This document shows positions 33,876 to 42,459 of a stretch of 64,000 bases of DNA, one piece after another. The stretch's first letter is position 1; the number at the start of each line of letters is the position of its first letter. The stretch is from Krasilnikovia cinnamomea (GTDB taxonomy: Bacteria > Actinomycetota > Actinomycetes > Mycobacteriales > Micromonosporaceae): positions 4,960,001-5,024,000 of the forward strand of contig NZ_SHKY01000001.1 in NCBI RefSeq assembly GCF_004217545.1. The letters are read 5' to 3'. A program made the translations under genes and the position numbers. Below the pieces are notes generated by a model. That model did not search any database. It was given only the letters and a program-made list of their open reading frames with translations, and was not told the DNA's origin.

Positions 33876-34109
33876 ATGACGGAGCAACCGGGCAGCCAGG
33901 TGGCAGCCGACGACGATCCGATCCCCGCCGACGATCCGCAGCCCGCCGCGACCGTCCCGGTCTCCGCCGAGGAGCCGGTCGGCGACGTGCCGCACCGCGG
34001 CGGCTGCCGGACATCCCTGCACGGCTGGGCCGGCGCCCACCTGCACGGCGCGGTCCGCCCGCGCCGCCGCGCGACCGGCCGAGGCCGCCCGCCCGGCCGG
34101 TGGTGCTAG
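33876..34109 (+). CDS. Small protein with acidic N-terminus and cationic Cys-bounded C-terminus
   Basis: A 77-residue frame with an excellent ribosome site (GAGGGGAGGCGAG before ATG 33876). Residues 1-43 are acidic and Pro-rich (VAADDDPIPADDPQPAATVP) and end in HRGG; residues 44-77 start with Cys, end with Cys, and are rich in Arg, Gly, His and Trp (CRTSLHGWAGAHLHGAVRPR). The acidic leader, double glycine and cationic core resemble a processed peptide precursor, but no modification or export genes are adjacent and the core may be a basic tail. It is divergent from fasR and upstream of a TetR gene. Confidence 0.5.
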   Translation: MTEQPGSQVAADDDPIPADDPQPAATVPVSAEEPVGDVPHRGGCRTSLHGWAGAHLHGAVRPRRRATGRGRPPGRWC

Positions 34110-34187
34110 CCCGCCCGGCTGGTGCCGCCAGCCAGCCCGGCTGGTGCTGCTAGCCCGCCCGGCTCACCCGCCCGGCTCACCCGCTCG
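34103..34187. repeat. Low-complexity GCCCGGCT-rich repeats
   Basis: GCTAGCCCGCCCGGCT occurs at 34105-34120 and again at 34149-34164. AGCCCGGCTGGTGC and two CACCCGCCCGGCT-like units lie between and after. The stretch joins the end of the small gene to the TetR gene and blurs the start of the latter. Confidence 0.75.
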
Positions 34188-34252
34188 GGTGGTTGGTGGG
34201 GCGGCAACGGGCGCGTCCGGCGGCGCGGGGGCACTCGCCCGGACACCGTGAC

Positions 34253-34819
34253 GTGGTGGACGACAAACGGCGGCTCATCCTCGACCAGGCGCTTGCCCTC
34301 GTCGACGAGCAGGGGCTCGGTGCGATGTCGATGCGGGCCGTCGCGGAGCGCGTCGGGCTGACCTCGATGGCTCTCTATCCGTACGTCGGGGGCAAGGACG
34401 CTCTGCTCGACGGGCTCGTCGACCTGTTGCACAGCGAACTCGGCACCGAGTACGGGTCGGAACTGTCCGACATCGACTGGCGTGACCGGCTGCGTGCCCT
34501 GGGCCGGGCCGTACGGGCGCTCGCCCGCAAGCATCCGGCCGCGTACCCGTTGTTGTTGAACCGGCCCGCGGCCGGAGCCTCCGCGTCCTGGCTGACCGCC
34601 GCGCTGCGCGGCACCCTGCACGACGCGGGCGTGTCGGCCCCAGCCGTGCCCCGGCTGACCCGGATGATCTGCGCGTTCCTGCTCGGCTACACGACCGGGG
34701 AGGTCACCGGCGGGCTGCCACCGGGCGACGACGTGGCGCAGGTGGACGCGGCCGCGGAGTTCGACGCGGACCTGGAGGACCTGGTCCGGCTCGTCGAGGT
34801 GGCCGCCGAGCAGCGATGA
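34253..34819 (+). CDS. TetR-family transcriptional regulator
   Basis: About 188 residues. DNA-binding domain: DDKRRLILDQALALVDEQGL followed by the helix-turn-helix AMSMRAVAERVGLTSMALYP and YVGGKDALLDGLVDLLHSEL. The C-terminal ligand domain (VRALARKHPAAYPLLLNRPA ... CAFLLGYTTGEV) is the TetR_C type found in tetracycline-like repressors. The start is uncertain: GTG 34253 or GTG 34256 gives the usual short N-arm, while a TTG at 34193 would add 20 residues; no clear ribosome site. It is convergent with the membrane protein downstream, so its target may be elsewhere. Confidence 0.85.
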   Translation: MVDDKRRLILDQALALVDEQGLGAMSMRAVAERVGLTSMALYPYVGGKDALLDGLVDLLHSELGTEYGSELSDIDWRDRLRALGRAVRALARKHPAAYPLLLNRPAAGASASWLTAALRGTLHDAGVSAPAVPRLTRMICAFLLGYTTGEVTGGLPPGDDVAQVDAAAEFDADLEDLVRLVEVAAEQR

Positions 34820-34839
34820 TCCGAGCGTTGGCCCCGGCG

Positions 34840-35565
34840 TCAGACCTTGCGGCGGATCAGGAACGCGATGCTGCCGAGGCCGATCATGATGAGCACGACG
34901 ACCGCGCCATTGAGCATCAGCAGCTCGCGCATCTCGGTCAGCAGGGCGTCGACCCCGGCCGCCGCGTCCAGCTCCTCGACCTCGACCTGCTGACCGATGC
35001 CGCCGCCGATGCCGCCGCTGAGGACGTCCGGCTTCGGCTCCAGCGGCACCCCGCTGGCCCGCAGCGACTCGCGCATGCTCAGCCGCCCGTAGAACCAGGC
35101 GTCCGAGCTCTTGCCCTCCGGCTGGCGGCCGGGGCGGTGCGCGCGCGGGCCGCCCTTGGCCAGGGGGAACAGCTCGAACACCCGGAACGGCTCGCCCTTG
35201 ACCAGCACGGTGACCGTGTACTTGGGGCCGAGCCGGTTCGCCGGCGGCGCGACCGTCTGGGACCGCGCGCCGGACAGCCAGCTCACCTCGCTGAGCATCC
35301 GGTCGAAGAGCTGCCGTTGCACGGCCGCCTCGAGGACGAGCTTGCCCTCGAACTCCTTGCCGGTGATCTCCAGGGAGGTCGGGCCCGGGGGTGCCTTGGG
35401 CCCGGCCAACGGCCCGGCCGCGGCATCGGTGGCGACGAGTGTCCGGATGCTCGCGGGCGGTCGCGACGCGGCATGGGCCGAGGGCATGAGTCCGAACGCG
35501 AGGGCGACCGCGGCCACGGTCGCTCCGGTCGCCGCCAAGAATCGTGCAAAAGCCCTTCGTACCAT
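34840..35565 (-). CDS. Secreted, C-terminally membrane-anchored protein, function unknown
   Basis: A 241-residue protein. ATG 35565 has GGGAGG upstream and begins the signal peptide MVRRAFARFLAATGATVAAV (cleavage near AHA-AS). The exported part contains SLEITGKEFEGKLVLEAAVQ, FDRMLSEVSWLSGARSQTVA, KYTVTVLVKGEPFRVFELFP and a Gly-rich loop GGIGGGIGQQ. It ends in one span (LNGAVVVLIMIGLGSIAFLI) and RRKV. No catalytic motif; the domain could be a sensor or binding module facing out. I do not recognise a named family. Confidence 0.75.
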   Translation of the reverse strand: MVRRAFARFLAATGATVAAVALAFGLMPSAHAASRPPASIRTLVATDAAAGPLAGPKAPPGPTSLEITGKEFEGKLVLEAAVQRQLFDRMLSEVSWLSGARSQTVAPPANRLGPKYTVTVLVKGEPFRVFELFPLAKGGPRAHRPGRQPEGKSSDAWFYGRLSMRESLRASGVPLEPKPDVLSGGIGGGIGQQVEVEELDAAAGVDALLTEMRELLMLNGAVVVLIMIGLGSIAFLIRRKV

Positions 35566-35887
35566 CGTCCGGCCTCCCCGCCCCGTGGACATGGCTTTGT
35601 GTAGAGCTGGTCGCGCCACGGCGGACAGGTGAGGTCCGGCGCCGGCACGGCGCGGTACTGCCAGCCTTTCCCGGACGGTGGTCGGCGCGCATCTGCCGAT
35701 AGGCTGAACTGCGGCTGACTGGGATTGGCTGAGCGGCGACGACAGCCGTTGATCAGCGGCCGAATAGTACCCACCGGCGGCAAGATGGTGGGGGCATGGT
35801 CACCCGTGCAGATGACGGGTGAATTCAGCCGACCGTCACGTCGGCGCGACTGTCCGCCATGGAAACCGGGCCATTGGCGGTAATCGG

Positions 35888-35920
35888 GCCCGCCGAGCGC
35901 GGCAAAGGCGGTCGGCGGGC
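35888..35920 (-). terminator. Terminator of gltX
   Basis: GCCCGCCGA (35888-35896) and TCGGCGGGC (35912-35920) form a perfect 9-bp stem with a 15-nt loop, 31 bp past the gltX stop. The rest of the 385-bp spacer 35566-35950 shows no gene. Confidence 0.7.
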
Positions 35921-35950
35921 GGCGCCGGTGGGTTCAACCGGTGTCTGAGA

Positions 35951-37363
35951 TCACCCCGCGAGACGCGCGCGGGCCGCCGCGAGCCGGGCCAGCACACGCT
36001 CCCGGCCGAGCACCTCGAGGGACTCGAAGAGGGGCAGGCCCACCGTGCGCCCGGTCACCGCGACCCGGATCGGCGCCTGCGTCTTGCCCAGCTTCAGCCC
36101 GCGCTGCTCGCCGACCCGTTCCAGTGCGGCCTTGAGCGGTTCCGCGGTCCAGGTGGCGAGCGCGCCGAACTCCTCGGCGGCGGCGTCCAGGATGTCCGCT
36201 GCGCCCTCCTTCATGGCCTTTGCCCAGGACGCGTCGTCGGCCGGTGGCTCGTCGAGGAAGAGGAAGTCGACGTACTCGACGATCTCGCCGAGCACCGCGA
36301 TCCGGGTCTGCGCCAGCGGGGCCACCGCCGCGAACAGGGCCGCGTCGAACGCCTCCGGGCGCCACGGCGGTGCCGGGATCGTCTGCGTGCCGTGCAGCCA
36401 CGGCGCGCACGCCGCGACGAAGTCCTGCTCGGACAGCGCCCGGATGTACTCGCCGTTGAACGCGCGCAGCTTCTTGACGTCGAAGAACGCGGGGGAGTGG
36501 TTCACGTCCTCGAGCCGGAACTCACTCTCGACCACGGACCACGGCACGATCTCCCGGTCGCCCGAGGGCGCCCAGCCCAGCAGCATCAGGTAGTTGCGCA
36601 TCGCGTCGGCGAGGTAGCCCTCGTCCCGGTACGCCTCCAGCGCCACCTTGTCCCGGCGCTTGGACAGCTTCTGCCGCTTCTCGTTGACGATGACCGGCAC
36701 GTGCGCCCACACCGGCGGCTTGACCCCCAGCGCCTCCCACAGCAGCTGCTGCTTCGGCGTGTTGGGCAGGTGCTCCTCGGCGCGGATCACGTGGGTGATG
36801 CCCATCGACATGTCGTCCACCACGTTGGCCAGAAGGAACACCGCCGAGCCGTCGCTGCGGGCGATGACGAAGTCCTCGATCAGCCGGTTCTCGAACGTCG
36901 GCTCGCCACGGACCAGGTCGACCACCACGGTCTCGCCCTCGTCCGGCGTACGGAAACGCAGCGCCCGGCCCTCACCCGGCCCGAGCCCGCGGTCGCGGCA
37001 GAAGCCGTCGTAGCCGGTGTGCTTGTTGCCCGTCCGCGCGACGGCGTCCTCGCGGGTGCAGTCGCAGTAGTAGGCCCGGCCCTCGGCGTACAGGCGGGTG
37101 GCGGCGGCGGTGTGGTCGGCCGCGTACGACGACTGGTAGTGCGGGCCCTCGTACGTGCCGCGCTTGATGCCGATCCAGTCCAGCGCGGAGAGGATGCCCT
37201 CGGTCCACTCGGGACGGTTGCGGGCGGCGTCGGTGTCCTCGATCCGCAGGACGAACACGCCCTGCGTCTGCTGGGCGACGATCCAGTTCTGCAGGGCGGA
37301 GCGGGCGCCGCCGACGTGGAACATTCCGGTCGGCGACGGGGCGAAACGTACGCGTACTGTCAC
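35951..37363 (-). CDS. gltX: Glutamyl-tRNA synthetase
   Basis: A 470-residue class I synthetase. HIGH motif in [25 protein letters not shown] loop [20 protein letters not shown]. Cys residues in YYCDCTRED and the later YDGFCRD recall the zinc-binding insert of some GluRS. The anticodon-binding C-domain is full-length ([20 protein letters not shown]). In actinomycetes this enzyme also charges tRNA-Gln for later amidation (known for the group, not shown here). Monocistronic, followed by its own hairpin. Confidence 0.97.
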   Translation of the reverse strand: MTVRVRFAPSPTGMFHVGGARSALQNWIVAQQTQGVFVLRIEDTDAARNRPEWTEGILSALDWIGIKRGTYEGPHYQSSYAADHTAAATRLYAEGRAYYCDCTREDAVARTGNKHTGYDGFCRDRGLGPGEGRALRFRTPDEGETVVVDLVRGEPTFENRLIEDFVIARSDGSAVFLLANVVDDMSMGITHVIRAEEHLPNTPKQQLLWEALGVKPPVWAHVPVIVNEKRQKLSKRRDKVALEAYRDEGYLADAMRNYLMLLGWAPSGDREIVPWSVVESEFRLEDVNHSPAFFDVKKLRAFNGEYIRALSEQDFVAACAPWLHGTQTIPAPPWRPEAFDAALFAAVAPLAQTRIAVLGEIVEYVDFLFLDEPPADDASWAKAMKEGAADILDAAAEEFGALATWTAEPLKAALERVGEQRGLKLGKTQAPIRVAVTGRTVGLPLFESLEVLGRERVLARLAAARARLAG

Positions 37364-37376
37364 GCGCCCAGCCTAC

Positions 37377-37562
37377 CTAGGCGACCGAACGAATTTTCAC
37401 CACCATGACCGACCCGCGTTGCGTCACCCCGGCGGTCACCGCGTACAGGGTGGGATAACCCCCGAGGTGGGTGACCAGCGGGGCCGCCAGCGCGGGCCCG
37501 AGCACCTGCGGCGCCCCGTCGTAGGCGATCTTGAAGACGTCGGGTTCGCAGCTGACCGGAAT
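37377..37562 (-). pseudogene. C-terminal remnant of an MFS transporter
   Basis: After an in-frame stop the minus strand reads 61 codons to TAG at 37377: IPVSCEPDVFKIAYDGAPQV, LGPALAAPLVTHLGGYPTLY, AVTAGVTQRGSVMVVKIRSV plus A. The pattern GPALAAP...LGGYP.LY..TA.VT..G...V..IRSV is the last two membrane spans of a common actinobacterial MFS sugar/drug permease. There is no start codon, ribosome site or upstream domain, so about 85% of the gene is gone. The Arg in TQRG, inside what should be a membrane span, also suggests decay. Confidence 0.7.
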
Positions 37563-37603
37563 TCATCAACGGGCCCCTGCGAGACGCGCCCATGACGTGA
37601 CGC

Positions 37604-37758
37604 GGGGCCCGCACGACAACGGGGCCCGCACGACGACGGGGCCCCACGACATGGGGCCCCACGACATGGGGCCCCACGACATGGGGCCCCACGACATGGG
37701 GCCCCACGACATGGGGCCCCACGACATGGGGCCCCACGACGTGGGGCCCGCCGCGACG
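37604..37758. repeat. Tandem array of GGGGCCCCACGACAT units
   Basis: Seven copies of a 15-bp unit, GGGGCCCCACGACAT, run head to tail from 37638 to 37742. The first six are identical and the last ends GT for AT. Two 17-bp relatives (GGGGCCCGCACGACAAC, GGGGCCCGCACGACGAC) precede them at 37604-37637 and a degenerate one follows. Each unit holds the palindrome GGGGCCCC, so single strands can pair in many registers. The array lies 28 bp beyond the aceE stop codon and next to the MFS remnant. Confidence 0.95.
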
Positions 37759-37785
37759 CGACGGGCCCCGACATCGACTACCGGA

Positions 37786-40530
37786 TCAGCTGTCCCCGCC
37801 GGTCTCCCCGACCGGGGCCGCGTTGACGTCGTCGATCGCGTACTTCTTGGCGGCCTCCGCCGGTACGTGCGGCGGCACCTCGCCGCGCAGGGCGAGCTGG
37901 CGCAGCGTCGCCACCGTGATCGACTCCGCGTCCACGTGGAAGTGGCGGCGCAGCGCGTGCCGGGTGTCGCTCATGCCGAAGCCGTCCGTGCCCAGCGACG
38001 TCCAGTCGTTCGGCACCCACCGGGAGACCAGGTCCGGCACGGCCCGCATCCAGTCGCTGACCGCCACCGCCGGGCCGCGCGAGCCCTCCAGCTTGCGCGC
38101 GATGTACGGCTTACGCGGCTCGTCGCCCGGGTGCAGCAGGTTGTGCTCCTCGGTCTCGACCGCGTCGCGGCGCAGTTCCGTCCACGACGTCACCGACCAC
38201 ACGTCCGCCGCGACCCCCCAGTCCTGGGCCAGCAGCGCCTGCGCCTTCAACGCCCACTGCATGCCGGTACCGGAGGCCAGCAGCTGCGCGGCCGGGCCGC
38301 CGGTCTGCGGCGCCGCCGCGTACCGGTAGATGCCCTTGAGCAGGCCCTCGACGTCCACACCCTCCGGCTCGGCGGGCTGCAGGATCGGCTCGTTGTAGAC
38401 CGTCAGGTAGTAGAAGACGTTCTCCTGCCGCTCGCCGTACATGCGGTGCAGGCCGTTCTCCATGATGTGCGCGATCTCGTACGCGAACGCCGGGTCGTAC
38501 GCCACCACGGCCGGGTTGGTCGCCGCGATGAGCAGCGAATGCCCGTCCTCGTGCTGCAGGCCCTCGCCGTTGAGCGTCGTGCGCCCCGCGGTCGCGCCGA
38601 GCAGGAAGCCGCGGGCCATCTGGTCGGCCGCCGCCCACAGCTCGTCCGCGGTGCGCTGGAACCCGAACATCGAGTAGAAGATGTACAGCGGGATCATCGG
38701 CTCGCCGTGCGTGGCGTACGACGTGCCCGCCGCGGTGAAGCTGGCGCACGAACCGGCCTCGTTGATCCCCTCGTGCAGGATCTGGCCGTTGGTGGCCTCC
38801 TTGTAGGACAGGAACAGCTCCCGGTCCACCGAGGTGTACGTCTGACCGTGCGGCGAGTAGATCTTCCGGGTCGGGAACAACGAGTCCATGCCGAACGTGC
38901 GGGCCTCGTCCGGGATGATCGGCACCCAGCGGGCCCCGAACTCCTTGTCCTTCATGATGTCCTTGAGCAGCCGGACGAACGCCATCGTGGTGGCGACCTT
39001 CTGCTTGCCCGAGCCTCGCTTGACGTCGCCGAACTTCTCCGAAGCCGGGATCGCCAGCGGGATCGTCGTGGTCCGCCGCGACGGCAGGTAGCCGCCCAGC
39101 TCCCGCCGACGCTCCTGCAGGTACTGCACCTCCTCGGACTTCTCGCCCGGGTGGATGTACGGCGGTAGGTACGGGTTCTCCTCCAGCTGCTTGTCGCTGA
39201 CGTCGAGGTAGAGCCGGTCCCGGAAGCTCTTCAGGTCGTCCAGGGTCAGCTTCTTCATCTGGTGCGTCGCGTTGCGCGCCTCGAAGTGCGAGCCCAGCGT
39301 CCAGCCCTTGATCGTCTTGGCCAGGATCACGGTCGGTTGTCCGGTGTGGTTCACCGCCGCCTGGTACGCCGCGTACAGCTTGCGGTAGTCGTGGCCGCCG
39401 CGCTTGAGACCCCAGATCTCGTCGTCGGACATGGCCTCGACCATCTTGCGGGTGCGCGGGTCACGGCCGAAGAAGTGCTCACGGACGTACGCGCCGGACT
39501 CGCCCTTGTAGGTCTGGTAGTCGCCGTCCGGCGTCACGTTCATGAGGTTGACCAGGGCGCCGTCGCCGTCCGCGGCCAGCAGCGGGTCCCACTCCCGGCC
39601 CCAGATGACCTTGATGACGTTCCACCCGGCACCGCGGAAGAACGACTCCAGCTCCTGGATGACCTTGCCGTTGCCGCGTACCGGGCCGTCGAGGCGCTGC
39701 AGGTTGCAGTTGATGACGAAGGTGAGGTTGTCCAGCTCCTCGCGGGCGGCCACGCCGATCGCGCCGAGCGACTCCACCTCGTCCATCTCGCCGTCGCCCA
39801 GGTACGCCCACACGCGCTGGTCGCTGGTGTCCTTGATCCCGCGGTTGTGCAGGTACCGGTTGAACCGGGCCTGGTAGATCGCGTTCAGCGGGCCGAGGCC
39901 CATGCTGACGGTCGGGAACTCCCAGAAGTTCGGCATCAGCCGCGGGTGTGGATATGACGGCAGGCCGCCACCCGGATGCGACAGCTCCTGACGGAACCCG
40001 TCGAGCTGGTCCGCGCTCAGCCGTCCCTCCAGGAACGCGCGGGCGTACATGCCCGGCGACGCGTGGCCCTGGAAGAAGACCTGGTCCCCACCACCCGGGT
40101 GGTCCTTGCCGCGGAAGAAGTGGTTCATGCCGACCTCGTAGAGGCTGGCGCTCGACGCGTACGTCGAGATGTGGCCGCCCACGCCGATCTCCGGGCGCTG
40201 CGCGCGGTGCACCAGCATCGCGGCGTTCCACCGGGTCAGCCGGCGGATCCGGCGCTCCAGGCTCTCGTCACCGGGGAACCACGGCTCCGCCTCCGGCGGG
40301 ATCGTGTTGATGTAGTCGGTGGCGGTCAGCGGCGGGACGCCGATGTGTCGCTCCCGGGCGCGCTCCAGCAGGCGCAGCATGACGTACCGGGCTCGTTTGG
40401 CACCGCGGTCGTCGATGACGCCGTCGAGCGACTCGACCCACTCCGAGGTTTCCTCAGGGTCGATGTCCGGAAGCTGGCTCGGCAGGCCATCGCTGATCAC
40501 CGGGCGCTTGCGCTCCGTGGCCACAGGCAT
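37786..40530 (-). CDS. aceE: Pyruvate dehydrogenase E1 component (homodimeric type)
   Basis: A 914-residue ThDP enzyme that decarboxylates pyruvate and acetylates the E2 lipoyl domain. ThDP/Mg motif [20 protein letters not shown] ... [20 protein letters not shown]; the active-site His region [20 protein letters not shown]; the pyrimidine domain [20 protein letters not shown]. Length and ends are full for the AceE family. In actinomycetes it works with a separate E2 (SucB/AceF-like) not encoded here. It is monocistronic; the GGGGCCCC array follows its stop. Confidence 0.97.
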   Translation of the reverse strand: MPVATERKRPVISDGLPSQLPDIDPEETSEWVESLDGVIDDRGAKRARYVMLRLLERARERHIGVPPLTATDYINTIPPEAEPWFPGDESLERRIRRLTRWNAAMLVHRAQRPEIGVGGHISTYASSASLYEVGMNHFFRGKDHPGGGDQVFFQGHASPGMYARAFLEGRLSADQLDGFRQELSHPGGGLPSYPHPRLMPNFWEFPTVSMGLGPLNAIYQARFNRYLHNRGIKDTSDQRVWAYLGDGEMDEVESLGAIGVAAREELDNLTFVINCNLQRLDGPVRGNGKVIQELESFFRGAGWNVIKVIWGREWDPLLAADGDGALVNLMNVTPDGDYQTYKGESGAYVREHFFGRDPRTRKMVEAMSDDEIWGLKRGGHDYRKLYAAYQAAVNHTGQPTVILAKTIKGWTLGSHFEARNATHQMKKLTLDDLKSFRDRLYLDVSDKQLEENPYLPPYIHPGEKSEEVQYLQERRRELGGYLPSRRTTTIPLAIPASEKFGDVKRGSGKQKVATTMAFVRLLKDIMKDKEFGARWVPIIPDEARTFGMDSLFPTRKIYSPHGQTYTSVDRELFLSYKEATNGQILHEGINEAGSCASFTAAGTSYATHGEPMIPLYIFYSMFGFQRTADELWAAADQMARGFLLGATAGRTTLNGEGLQHEDGHSLLIAATNPAVVAYDPAFAYEIAHIMENGLHRMYGERQENVFYYLTVYNEPILQPAEPEGVDVEGLLKGIYRYAAAPQTGGPAAQLLASGTGMQWALKAQALLAQDWGVAADVWSVTSWTELRRDAVETEEHNLLHPGDEPRKPYIARKLEGSRGPAVAVSDWMRAVPDLVSRWVPNDWTSLGTDGFGMSDTRHALRRHFHVDAESITVATLRQLALRGEVPPHVPAEAAKKYAIDDVNAAPVGETGGDS

Positions 40531-40670
40531 TCCTCTGGGTTCGTGTCGGACCGCGGGCCCCCAGTGTCAGGGCGCGCGGGAATGTCTCCATCCTGCCCCC
40601 TGACGGTGGCTGGCGTCACGCCTACCTGCCCCGTACGCGACGCTCGACACAGGTACTGACCAGTAACTTT

Positions 40671-41075
40671 TCATCCTTCGAGGAAGGAGAGGCGGACCTG
40701 CCGGCTCGGGTTGTCGCCGTTCGGGTCGACGAGGCAGATCGACTGCCAGGTGCCGAGCGCGATCCTGCCGCTGATCACGGGCAGTGTCGCGTACGGTGCG
40801 ATCCACGCGGGCAGCACGTGGTCACGGCCGTGTCCGGCCGAACCGTGCCGGTGCCGCCACCGGTCGTCGGCGGGCAGCAGCTCGCCGATCGCGGTCAGCA
40901 GGTCGTCGTCCGAACCGGCGCCGGTCTCGATGATCGCCACCCCGGCCGTCGCGTGCGGCACGAACACGTGCAGCAGGCCGTCACCGCGGCCCGTGACGAA
41001 CGCTTCCGCCTCCCGGGTGATGTCGACGACGGTCGGACGGCTGCCGGTCCGGACGGTGATCACCTCGGTGCGCAC
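40671..41075 (-). CDS. YjbQ-family protein (UPF0047)
   Basis: A 134-residue protein with the family signature: GLLHVFVPHATAGVAIIETG, DDDLLTAIGELLPADDRWRH, AGHGRDHVLPAWIAPYATLP, and LGTWQSICLVDPNGDNPSRQ. Conserved His, Glu and Asp residues form a probable metal pocket. E. coli YjbQ has weak thiamine-phosphate synthase activity, but the physiological role of the family is unsettled. Full length. Confidence 0.9.
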   Translation of the reverse strand: MRTEVITVRTGSRPTVVDITREAEAFVTGRGDGLLHVFVPHATAGVAIIETGAGSDDDLLTAIGELLPADDRWRHRHGSAGHGRDHVLPAWIAPYATLPVISGRIALGTWQSICLVDPNGDNPSRQVRLSFLEG

Positions 41076-41129
41076 GCGCCCGAGTCTGCCACGCCCGGTG
41101 GCACCGCGCGTGTTTCGCCCGCCCCGCGC

Positions 41130-42203
41130 TCAATGGCACGCGCCCGAGCCGGAATCGGTGAAGCGCGATCCCGGCACCCCCAGGAACTGCCACCGGTATG
41201 CGCCGGGGGCCAGGGTCAGCCGCAGCACCCCGTACGTCCGGTCATTGCGGACCTGGCTGTTCGCCGCCCGCCGCCCGAACGTGTGCAGCGGGGCGCCCCC
41301 GGTGCCCACCACGAACGCCCGGATGCCGCGCACCGGGTCGGAGCGCCCGTCGGCGTCCTGCGGCGCGAACCGCTCGTACGTGTGGTTGTGCCCGGCCAGC
41401 AGCACCTCCACCCCGGCCGCCCGCAGGGTGCGCACCAGCGGCCGGGTCGCGGTGGCCGGCGGGTGCCGGGCGACGGAGGTGAACAGCGGGTGGTGCGCCA
41501 ACGCCACGGTGCACCGCGCCCCCGAGGCGGCCAGGTCCGTACGCAGCCAGCGCTGCTGCGCCGAGCCGGACCGGCAGGAGACCTCGCCGCAGTTCGTGTT
41601 GAGCACCACGACATGCCAGCTGCCCACGTTGAAGGAGTAGTAGCCGCGCCCCCGCGGCCCGGCCGCCGCGCCGAAGTAGTCGAAGTACGGCCGCGCTCCC
41701 GCGACGTGGTACTCGTGATTGCCCACGGCCGGGCGGGTGCGCGCGCGGAAACGGCCCCATCCCGGCCCGTAGCAGCGCCGGAAGTCGGCCGCGGTGCCGT
41801 CGGGGTACGCGTTGTCGCCCAGCGTGAACACCGTGCCCGGCTGCGCCGCCACCAGCGCGGCCGTCCGGTTGTCGGCGGTGCTCTCGCAGGTGGCGATGTC
41901 CCCGGCGCCGACCAGCACGGGGACCGCCGCCGTGGCGCCCGCCTCCGCCTCCGCCTGCGCGGCGCCCGCCTGCCCGCTGCCCGCCGGGCCCGGGCCGGGC
42001 GGCATCGGGCCAGGCGACGTCGGGCCGGGCGGGGTCGGCCCGGTCCGGGTCGTCGCGTCCGCGCCGGCTGTGGGCGGGCTCGCCGTCCGGTCAGCCGGCG
42101 CGGTGGCCGGCCCCGAACCCTCCGAGCACCCGACGGGCGCGGCCAGCGCCAGCGCGGCCGTGGCCGCGAGAGCGATCCGCCCGGACCTCGGCCTGTCCCA
42201 CAT
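41130..42203 (-). CDS. Purple-acid-type metallophosphoesterase lipoprotein
   Basis: A 357-residue lipoprotein. Lipobox ALALAAPVGC (Cys26), then a linker containing tandem PPGP units (GPTPPGPTSPGPMPPGPGPA). The catalytic domain has all calcineurin-like motifs: LVGAGDIATC, VFTLGDNAYPDG, RPAVGNHEYHV, CTVALAHHPLFTS and VLLAGHNHTYERFAP. Cys residues in TNCGEVSC and at the end (GSGACH) may form disulfides. It would act on phosphoesters outside the membrane. The substrate is unknown. Confidence 0.9.
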   Translation of the reverse strand: MWDRPRSGRIALAATAALALAAPVGCSEGSGPATAPADRTASPPTAGADATTRTGPTPPGPTSPGPMPPGPGPAGSGQAGAAQAEAEAGATAAVPVLVGAGDIATCESTADNRTAALVAAQPGTVFTLGDNAYPDGTAADFRRCYGPGWGRFRARTRPAVGNHEYHVAGARPYFDYFGAAAGPRGRGYYSFNVGSWHVVVLNTNCGEVSCRSGSAQQRWLRTDLAASGARCTVALAHHPLFTSVARHPPATATRPLVRTLRAAGVEVLLAGHNHTYERFAPQDADGRSDPVRGIRAFVVGTGGAPLHTFGRRAANSQVRNDRTYGVLRLTLAPGAYRWQFLGVPGSRFTDSGSGACH

Positions 42204-42224
42204 AGCGCATCGCCGCCCGTCGTC

Positions 42225-42320
42225 TCACGTGTACAGGTCGAGGACCAGGAAGGTGAGTGCGACGGCCGCGAACCAGACCGCCCCCAGCGCCAGCCGCACG
42301 ACGAGCGACCGCAAGATCAT
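42225..42320 (-). CDS. 31-residue single-span membrane peptide
   Basis: The frame ATG 42320 to TGA 42225 encodes MILRSLVVRLALGAVWFAAV followed by ALTFLVLDLYT: a basic start, one 22-residue hydrophobic helix and an acidic end. It lies 21 bp upstream of the phosphoesterase gene on the same strand. No ribosome site is seen (possible leaderless translation). The clean helix topology argues for a real gene, but chance cannot be excluded. Confidence 0.45.
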   Translation of the reverse strand: MILRSLVVRLALGAVWFAAVALTFLVLDLYT

Positions 42321-42459
42321 GTACCGAGTACAGCACCGGCGGCCGGTCCGCCGCAGCACTTCGCCGGAATCGACGCGACACACGGGCGACCGTGCCCGAG
42401 TGGATCGCGCGCGCTGTCAAGGCGGACTTCCGACATGGCAGTGCTCGCGCGGGTCGGCA

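Noticed and set aside
37604-37758. The 15-bp array considered as a CRISPR
   Set aside because: Units are contiguous with no spacers, too short, and no cas genes are present.
37531-39168. A 545-codon plus-strand frame through the array and antisense to aceE
   Set aside because: Composition is that of an antisense shadow; aceE is a complete gene on the other strand.
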